Shown: positions 57,020 through 64,000 of the stretch, piece by piece
Position numbering within the stretch: the first letter of the stretch is position 1
Layout: each line of letters begins with the position of its first letter
From: Cytospora piceicola
Lineage: Eukaryota; Ascomycota; Sordariomycetes; Diaporthales; Cytosporaceae
Direction: 5' to 3'
DNA length: 64,000 nucleotides
Assembly: GCA_023375675.1 (NCBI GenBank)
Contig: JALQBC010000015.1
Span: 372,001 to 436,000 of the forward strand
Position numbers and translations under genes: made by a program
Notes under the pieces: generated by a model
Told to the model about the DNA's origin: nothing
What the model saw: the letters and a program-made list of their open reading frames with translations, nothing else
Database searches by the model: none

Positions 57020-58579
57020 ATGAGACTATCCTTGATCGGCTTTCTCTCCGCGTTGGCGTGCAAAGACTCCTCCGCGACTATACTCCCGGCATCTTCCCAT
57101 TATAACCATACTGGGATCCGAATTCGCTCGCCCGTTTCATTCTCGGCGCCTACTTTGGGTGTAGCTCAGAACCATGTCTCTATCAGAAGGAGCGCCCAGA
57201 GCCAGCCCAGACACGAAGCGCTGCGCAGATTCCTGGGTCACGACGGGGAACACGTGCATAGCCGAAGTGAACACAGCCACCGATCGGTGGCGAGCATCAA
57301 TCTGAGAGGGACATCATATATCACAGACGTCAGTCTTGGCACCCAGATTATCCCTCTACTGATCGATACCGGATCTGCAGATCTCTGGGCAGCAACGAGT
57401 AGTTTCATCTGCCTCGATGCGAACGGCAATGAGATTGCTCAATCTGGGTGTGGCTTCCCTGTTCTGTTTGAAGGGAACTTGAGCGGTGGCGTGGTCCCTG
57501 GGCAGTATTTTTCGGTATACTATGGGAGTGGACAATTCGCCTACGGACCGTACGGGCTTGAGACCGTGTCCTTGGGCGGAATCACGGTGCCTGGTCAGCA
57601 GATTGCGCTTCCCTCGACAGGATACATCCAGTCGTCCACTGGAGACTATTCGGGAATCCTTGGACTGGGTTACCCGGGGATAGTTGCAGCGAGAAACGGC
57701 ACGGTGCCACAACTGGCCTTGAATACTACAGATCCTTTCGCATCATATGATTCATGGTTTTTCAGTGCCACCAAGAAGAACTTAACGAAGCCGGTGTTCA
57801 GTCTGGCACTGAAAATTGATGGGGGCGGTCTTTTGGGCATCGGAGGCGCTGTAGATGTTCCAATCACGGGAAACTACGCCTCAACGCCGATATTAATGGT
57901 GAGACGGTATCCTTCCTTGAACATCCCTAATATTGCAGTGCAGCTGAATATAATACAGGTTGATCTCGTCGGCGAAACCCGTGCAGAGACACAATTCACT
58001 TTCTACACAATCTTCGCCGATGACTACCTCATCAATGGCCAGAGTGTCTCCAGCCTATCATCCAGCACAAACGCGACTTCAGGCGGCGTATTCCCAGTCA
58101 TCGTTGACAGCGGTTATTCGGCCAACATCCTGCCGCCATCAATCGTCGATATGTTCTACAGCGCCTTCAGCACCCCGCCGCTGCTAGTCGACATAGGGGG
58201 TTCAAGTATGCTTGCCACCGCCTGCGACGCCGATGTGCCATCGTTTGGTGTCCAGATAAATAGCCAAATATTCAATATGACCGCGCAGGATATTATAGTC
58301 TCCAGCATGAACACCACAGTGAATGGCACTCTATTATGTGGGCTGGGAATCCAGCCGGGGGTTGAGGAAGCTGGTGCTCTTGGTGACCCTTTTTTGAGCA
58401 GCGTTGTCGCGGTATTTGATATCGGGGCTTCGGAGATGCGCTTTGCTCAGCGTGCTGCAGAGACGTCCGAAGGTGGAGCGGGTTCCGGAGACATGCCCAA
58501 AGCCATTCCTTCGCAGAATCCTACGGATCAGGACGGTCCATCATGCCTTGCTGTTCGGCCAAGGCAGAATGGAGTCTGA
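57020..58579 (+). CDS. Pepsin-like aspartic protease (A1), secreted
   Basis: Two exons (57020-57898 and 57959-58579) encode 499 aa. The 60-nt intron (GTGAGA...ACAG) is a multiple of three and has no stop, so a read-through product of 519 aa is also open; splicing restores the expected ILMVDLVGETRAE run. The signal peptide and pro-region (about 1-90) end before the mature N terminus near the SINLRGTSYITDVSLG strand. The two catalytic aspartates are Asp116 (IDTGSADLW) and Asp343 (VDSGYSANILP); a long flap with the YGSG motif lies between. The protease would act outside the cell or in the vacuole at acid pH. The ATG at 57020 is preferred because it gives the signal peptide. Confidence 0.9.
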   Translation: MRLSLIGFLSALACKDSSATILPASSHYNHTGIRIRSPVSFSAPTLGVAQNHVSIRRSAQSQPRHEALRRFLGHDGEHVHSRSEHSHRSVASINLRGTSYITDVSLGTQIIPLLIDTGSADLWAATSSFICLDANGNEIAQSGCGFPVLFEGNLSGGVVPGQYFSVYYGSGQFAYGPYGLETVSLGGITVPGQQIALPSTGYIQSSTGDYSGILGLGYPGIVAARNGTVPQLALNTTDPFASYDSWFFSATKKNLTKPVFSLALKIDGGGLLGIGGAVDVPITGNYASTPILMVRRYPSLNIPNIAVQLNIIQVDLVGETRAETQFTFYTIFADDYLINGQSVSSLSSSTNATSGGVFPVIVDSGYSANILPPSIVDMFYSAFSTPPLLVDIGGSSMLATACDADVPSFGVQINSQIFNMTAQDIIVSSMNTTVNGTLLCGLGIQPGVEEAGALGDPFLSSVVAVFDIGASEMRFAQRAAETSEGGAGSGDMPKAIPSQNPTDQDGPSCLAVRPRQNGV

Positions 58580-59022
58580 CCTCGGGCGCTCTTGTCTTTT
58601 CTTTAAACACTACATAGATCCAGGATTTCAAAGCGGGTCGAAGCTGCGTTTGGTGGCCGCCGTTAATATTTCTACCAGCCTAACAAGGAATATGGGCATT
58701 GCAGGGTGTACAGCTAGGGTGTTAACATTGAAGGTTGATGTGAAGGGGCGTGTTTCTCAATGGATGCCAGATAAAATACGCATAAATCTTACACAAGCAT
58801 CAACCAATCACACCTGCAGTGGCTCTGCTGTGACCTTCTTTGTCAGCTTCGGTTTCAGCTTCAGCTTCGGCAACTGGATTTAAGACCTCGAATGTCCGAA
58901 TTTGTCCGGTCCACGCCACATTGCCTGACTACATGACACCTATATAACCCTGGGAAGTCAACAAAAGATCTCACTACACCGCAAGACAGCATCTCATAAT
59001 TCAGTTCACAGCACCAAAAGAA
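58580..59022. other. Intergenic region with promoter of the SDR gene
   Basis: No gene. A TATATAA box is at 58941-58947, about 76 bp before the SDR start codon. Confidence 0.5.
58941..58947 (+). promoter_or_regulatory. TATA box of the SDR gene
   Basis: TATATAA lies about 76 bp upstream of the ATG at 59023, a usual fungal spacing. Confidence 0.5.
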
Positions 59023-60175
59023 ATGGCAAACATCGCAGCCAAGACGGTCGTGGCCACGGGAGCTTCTTCTGGGTTGGTACGTCGTTCCTCATGGACATCC
59101 GCATCACAGGCCCAATTAAAATTCAGCGGAGTCTTGCTAATTTTCCTGATGACATTATTAGGGTTTCGAGCTGGTGAAGCAACTTCTCTCTCAATCTGAG
59201 CCTTACAGGTTCATTTTAGGAGCACGAGATACGGAGACGACCAAGAATGCTTACGATGAGCTTAAATTTGACAGTGCTACACACAGCATCACGGTCCTCC
59301 CCCTCGAACTGTCGAATCTAAAGGGCGTCCGGTCTTTCTCCCAGCAGACGATCCAGAGCCTCGGGCAGGACAAGCTTGATTACCTGCTCTTGAATGCCGG
59401 CATGGCCAAGGGTGCAGAGGGTCCTGGCCCCCATGGATCAAGGTGGTGCGAGCCGTACGTTGTGAATCACTTGTGTAAGTACCCATGGCTGCCCATGACT
59501 GGCACCCCGCCGCATTATACTTAGCTAACTCCCGACATAGCTCAGCACTACCTGACCCATCTGCTCCGTGAGAAGCTCGTCGAATCCAAGTCCCGCGTGG
59601 TCATCGTCTCCTCCGGCGCGGTGCGACGTGTTGCGGATACCGGTACAGTGGCTTCGACACCATGTACGAGATTAGACCATAGCTAACAGCAGTTCCTAGC
59701 CGGCTTTGATAAGACCTTCCTGGCTGGATCCGGTAGAGATCCTCAGAACACCTACAGCGAAACCAAGTTCGCGCAGCTGTTGGGGGCTCATTGGTGGCGC
59801 CGACAGCTGCCCCAGTGCCACGTCGTTGCCGTGTCTCCTGGGCTGATTCCACAGACCGGCATCGGACGTTACGGAGCCGTGGATCTCACTGTCTCCATGC
59901 CCGACGCAAAGTCCGTGTCGGAAGGTAAGCGATGTCTACAAAGTTGTGCTGAGGATGTTGCGTAGGCTAATTAACTTTTTTCCCTAGGCGCCCAGAGTAT
60001 ACTGAGAGCATTCACGCGGGATGACTTCCCAGCTGACCCGGAGCAAATCTTTCTCACCAGTTGGGGTGAGTGGTGGGGCAAAGACGTGTACGAGAAGACA
60101 CTCGATAAGGAGCTGCAGGACAAATGGTGTCCAAGCCAAGACTCTATCGAGAAGGAGGAATGTGTTACTGTGTAA
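59023..60175 (+). CDS. Short-chain dehydrogenase/reductase
   Basis: Five exons (59023-59076, 59162-59474, 59541-59642, 59700-59924, 59988-60175) encode 293 aa. The cofactor motif TGASSGLG is split by intron 1 after GASSGL; LLLNAG (93-98) and the catalytic set Ser147, Tyr175 and Lys179 (YSETK) follow the classical SDR order. A VVAVSPGLIPQTG stretch matches the PG motif after the active site. An Arg shortly after the second strand (GARD) favours NADPH. The enzyme would reduce or oxidise a carbonyl or alcohol. The C terminus (WGEWWGKDVYEKTLD) resembles fungal WW-domain-oxidoreductase-like or protochlorophyllide-reductase-like SDRs. It lies about 3 kb from the diterpene cyclase, so a pathway link is possible but not shown. 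Confidence 0.88.
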
Positions 60176-61022
60176 TGATCTTGAGAACATTTTCTATATC
60201 GTGTCATGGTCGATGAAGGCAATATGGCAGGATCGATTGGGGGGGGGGGGGTTGTAACCACAACACTCCGCACCATCGAAATATGATAAGCTTGGCTTCT
60301 CGCAAATATACATGTTCCATGACCCAGCCGGGCTTAATCCTGAAGTATCGTGGCAAGCTGACGAAGGGCATGACATGAGGAGACCACACCTAGCCGATCT
60401 TGACCCAGTTCAAGTGCTATGAGTTTCCACACTTGTTCTGGAGCGGTCAACATAGCACTTGAGGCGGCGCACAAGCCGGTTAACCGCTGTTTAATATCCC
60501 TACGCTGGCCTTCCATGTAAACTAGATGCTGTGCGATGCCCATGATGTCTAACAATAAAACAATATAGTCTGACAAGATAGGTCTCGGATGAATATTCTT
60601 TATCTTCGGAACCCTCATTCTCACGGTAAGCAGAGTTTTTAGTGTGAGGCTCATTGGATAAATCCTCGACCGCAAATTGCACCTTCTGCGACAATATCGA
60701 ACGGAGGAGGTCGTCTCGTTGCCAACCCTGGCGAGATCGAGGACCTCCGACATACGCAGATTGCCTGTAAGGTCAAAGTTTACAACCCGCCAGTATATAG
60801 CGGTACCGCAAGTACCAGCTAGCAGATTACTGACTTTGATTGCAACAGAAACGACCAGGTTCCCAGGCACGGGGGTACATTGTGACAGGAAGGAAATCCA
60901 CTAGCGTATATAAGCTGCGGCGAATGCTATAGATTTATATGCTCAATAGCATAAACTCTGTTTTCCCGATTGTGGTCAGCCGAGAATCATGCAAGTAGAC
61001 ACTTCCGTAACAAGGTCATCAT
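60176..61022. other. Intergenic region with a 13-G run
   Basis: This holds a homopolymer run of 13 G at 60239-60251. A minus-strand frame (60334-60870) has a helical look but no recognised domain and no good start context, so it is not called. Confidence 0.45.
60239..60251. repeat. Poly-G run (13)
   Basis: Thirteen consecutive G residues, the longest G homopolymer seen by eye. The exact length may be a sequencing artefact. Confidence 0.85.
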
Positions 61023-62267
61023 TTATATCCACAGGAATACATTACTCACAGCTCTATTATTTTTGAATGTTTTATAGAGATCCATCCAGATATCCTGCGC
61101 CCTACATTGCTTACCCAATTCGGCCAAAAATGAGCAGTCCGGCTTTGCGGCCAATATTTCTTCGTCCGTCGCAAGCCATGGCTTAGACAACGGATAGTCG
61201 CTGAAGTGTACCAGCTTGGCCTCATTTGAAACAACATCAGGATTCCAGATATGGTGCATGCGACCAGAGTCGGGCTCGAGGAAAGCCGCGTGGTCCTCTC
61301 GTCTGAACTCGCCCGTAAGCAACGCGTAAGGCCAACGAGGCATCACCTGACAGGTACGGCCAAACGCCTGATTCATCACCTCCATATCATAGAAGCCGTA
61401 TCCGGCATTGCGGTCAATGGTCCGTTGCACGTTGTGAAATGCGTCGATGGACGGGGTGATGACCATGATGTGAGATGACATATGCAGTGTGTCGAGCCAG
61501 TAGGCACGAGGCATTACTGCCGTCGCTGGTGGGACGAAGAAGAGTTCGTCTATGGAGCCAAGCAGCAAAGAGTCGGAGTCCATGACTATAAGTCGGCTAT
61601 ACTGGGTCTGATTGAAGGCCAGGAGTTTCGTGTATGAGTCGGCCCAGTTGGGTCCAGAGTCTGAATTATCACGGTTTGTCAACACCTCGAAGGGTAGTTT
61701 AAATGTATGGGTAGATCACTTACAGTCAGCACTCTTCTCATGCAAGACTTTGACAGGCTGCAAATTGACACCCAGCTCATCTCTGGCCTTCGCAAGTAGC
61801 CTTCCTTCCCTTGTTCCCTCATCACTGATATCCAGAGTGTCCGCGTACAGTAACAGCCTGTCCGCTTTGCTTCCATACAGCTCTAGACTATCAAATATCA
61901 TCACAGCGTTACACAGATACTCAATGTCCGTAGCATACAGTGCGTATGCATACTGCGTCCAATCCAAGTCTGGCGACTTCCAGTAATAAACATCCGGGAC
62001 GACTGGGTCCCGGAAGTAGCACGACGGCCCCGTCAGACGCTCGTAAAGATGTACACGGTGGAGCCATGAGAGGACGAAAAGCAAGAGGATTAGCCCGTAA
62101 GCTAGGCGCGCTGGTTTTGATCTCAGCACCTGTGCAAAGCTAGCAGGCTTGGGCCTGGCTGTTCTTGTTGGCTCCGCATCATTCCAGACCGGCAAGAAGG
62201 GCGAGTTCTCTAGGAAGTCGGGTAGTAGGTCCTCATCAGCTTTCCGCAACCCCAGCTTGGTCGGCAT
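61023..62267 (-). CDS. GT8-family glycosyltransferase, type II membrane
   Basis: Two exons on the minus strand (62267-61724 and 61660-61023) encode 393 aa. A single N-terminal membrane helix (about 54-69, LAYGLILLLFVLSWL) with a short cytosolic tail gives a Golgi type II layout. The lumenal part follows the GT8/Gnt1-like order: YAYALYATDIEYLCNAVMIF, DRLLLYAD, and the metal-binding DSD at 209-211 (VMDSDSLLLG). A segment with FYDMEVMNQAFG and HFSDYPLSKPW closes the fold. It probably transfers a sugar (GlcNAc or similar) from UDP-sugar onto a glycan. The C-terminal end is uncertain: a GTGAGT donor occurs 8 codons before the stop. Confidence 0.84.
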
Positions 62268-63419
62268 AACCAAAAGCTGGCCGCGTTGTGAAGGTTAGAA
62301 ACAACACACTTTAAGGTGAAGACGACTTCGGGACCAGCAATGCTCGGAGCGAGTATTCTTATCCTTGGGGTGCAGCAAAATGTGCCATAAATCCAATGTA
62401 ATACTACAGTGGTTCGGATAGAATAATTGGGATAACAGACCGGGTAATGAAGTGGCCGATGGTGCATGAAAGGCCGGATGCATCGGTGAGTTGAGAGGTA
62501 TTCTCCAGGGTTCAATGTTTTCATCCGGCCCCTGAATGGCCACCAAAGCTGACTCAGCGAGCCCCTGAATCGATCGTTGCAGCGACCCCTGTCTGACGTT
62601 CGGGTGGCACGGTATCCCTATCATTATCGTTGGCCAGGCACCGCCGCACCGATGATTCCCAAAGGTTATTGGGGATAAATGACTGCATGACAGGCTCTCG
62701 TTGTGAAGGGGGCCGATGTAGTGGGATTCCCCGTAATCATTTCAAGTCAGGATCTCAACGAAGTCACCCTGGAGCAGGTTGGATATGTATACTATACTTC
62801 TTGCCATCGATCAAACCACAAGTCAGAGATAGCCTCACGTAAACAAACGCATGGAAGGAAGAGGTGGAAACCGAGAAATGCGTATTTACTTACTCGCCTC
62901 GCCAATGCCAGTTTTCATCGTAACCCGGCATGTATGATATTGGTGTAAAACCAGGGCGAAACAGGCATCACCTGGGCATATACTGGGACTGCAGCTCTGT
63001 CGAACCGGAGAACTCTTCCAGATACTGGAGATAGGAAGCGTCGACATAAGTGTTCATCATTGATGTCCAAACCTCGCCGTGGCCACCAGCACAATTGAAC
63101 AGTCCATCGATAACACCGGTCGGCAATCTGAGGGCGCCTTTGGCACCTTCCGATGATCAGTCCGGTATGAAGAAGCAGTCTGTTTCGCTGTCACTTGGGC
63201 TACCACAGCCCTGAGACCCACCCAAGTATCTAACTCTGAAGAGTCCGGGGATGACAGATAGGCTGGCGTGTTGTGCTCCAGCTTTCGAAGACGACACGCA
63301 GCCTTGGCACGAGGATACATGCACAATGGAACATATCACGGCTCATCGGCGGTTGCTTCATATCTTTGTTTCGACACCAGAATGGCCTCCTTGAGATTGT
63401 ACCCAGCCATCTCTGTACC
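62268..63419. other. Intergenic region
   Basis: No confident gene. It should carry the GT8 promoter and the 3' region of the terpene cyclase. Confidence 0.4.
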
Positions 63420-64000
63420 CTATCGGGTACGTGTGCCCACATCCTCAAGAACATAAATCTGACCGTACAAGTCCGTCACGTCGACGAACAGGCGCAATGC
63501 ACCCGCCAACTCGCCGCGCCCCAACTCTTCCTCCAGCGATTTCATCGCCGTCTCCAGCCCTCGCCGCTCGTACTCAGCGATCCAGAAGAGGTCTGCCTTG
63601 GCGCTTTCGGGCATTGCCTCCGGCGCAGCCGTCGTGGCCGACGCCGTCCCGGCCACGCGGTAGAAGAACTCAGGGAAGTTGACCGAGTTGAGGGCGCGTT
63701 CGTCGGCATCGCGCGCCATCGACCCGATGTCATTGTACATGCGGCATAGGCTGGCGAGGTGGCGGCACGCGTCTTCGGCAACGTATGCAGTACGCGCCGA
63801 GGCATGGATGCCGCCATGCTTGGTCTGGCTGGTGTCGGAAGACGCGGCTGCGTGGACCAGGCAGTTGAAAAAGATGAAGGAGAATGGACAGGATGTGTGG
63901 TCAGCCGAGGTGCTGCGCACCCAGTGGTAGAAGGACCGTCCTGGTTCACGGTATTGCGTGGTGGGCAACCCCTCTTCACCTGCGCTCGTGTCGCCTCCGC
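63420..64000 (-). CDS. C-terminal end of bifunctional diterpene cyclase (CPS/KS type), truncated by window
   Basis: The minus-strand frame is open from the window edge to a stop at 63420, about 193 codons. It shows FYHWVRSTSADHTSCPFSF, then an AEDACRHLASLCRMYNDIGSMARD segment, then ALNSVNFPEF. The order of these segments, with a YND..S..RD magnesium-binding signature (the N-D-x-x-S-x-x-x-E-like motif), matches the class I domain of fungal copalyl diphosphate/ent-kaurene synthase and its relatives. Such enzymes cyclise geranylgeranyl diphosphate to a diterpene skeleton. The product cannot be told from the C terminus alone. The DDxxD motif and the class II domain would lie beyond 64000. Confidence 0.82.
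   Translation of the reverse strand, partial: GGDTSAGEEGLPTTQYREPGRSFYHWVRSTSADHTSCPFSFIFFNCLVHAAASSDTSQTKHGGIHASARTAYVAEDACRHLASLCRMYNDIGSMARDADERALNSVNFPEFFYRVAGTASATTAAPEAMPESAKADLFWIAEYERRGLETAMKSLEEELGRGELAGALRLFVDVTDLYGQIYVLEDVGTRTR

Noticed and set aside
60334..60870. Minus-strand 178-codon ORF.
   Set aside because: Helical composition but no recognisable domain; no good start.

Overview
The window is nuclear DNA of a filamentous ascomycete (Pezizomycotina, most likely a Sordariomycete). This is judged from short introns (mostly 50-120 nt, GTAAGT-like donors, CTAAC-like branch sites, CAG/TAG acceptors), 0.3-2.4 kb intergenic stretches, many secreted plant-matter or protein-degrading enzymes, and fungus-specific families such as DUF7726. 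Exon structures below were worked out by eye from splice consensus and reading-frame continuity. No mobile element, rRNA or CRISPR array was found.

Layout: 2.7-6.8 kb, mitochondrial BolA-like protein, SET-domain protein, and a kinase-like gene broken by a nonsense codon. 8.5-17.5 kb, FAD monooxygenase, secreted carboxylesterase and a large subtilase. 18.0-23.6 kb, four small coiled-coil protein genes, one ending in a SEC-C zinc motif and two being diverged paralogues that share an intron. 24.9-25.7 kb, decayed medium-chain reductase. 26.2-28.7 kb, DUF2196 (YwbE-like) protein and a conserved acidic fungal protein. 29.4-35.4 kb, flavin monooxygenase, GMC oxidoreductase (tail to tail) and endopolygalacturonase. 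37.8-41.7 kb, TcuA-like flavoprotein and secreted sulfatase. 42.3-48.7 kb, amidase, PuuE-type allantoinase-like protein and NCS1 permease, which look like a ureide/nucleobase nitrogen-scavenging group. 50.7-55.1 kb, a multi-pass membrane protein and a DUF7726 protein. 57.0-62.3 kb, pepsin-like protease, short-chain dehydrogenase and GT8 glycosyltransferase. 63.4-64.0 kb, the C-terminal end of a bifunctional diterpene cyclase cut by the window edge.

The themes that stand out are extracellular degradation (esterase, two proteases, pectinase, sulfatase, GMC oxidase), a possible nitrogen-catabolic mini-cluster, and the edge of a probable diterpenoid cluster. Two genes are visibly decaying; all their in-frame nonsense codons are TAG. 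An exact palindrome, TACCTAGGTA, recurs between genes more often than chance predicts.
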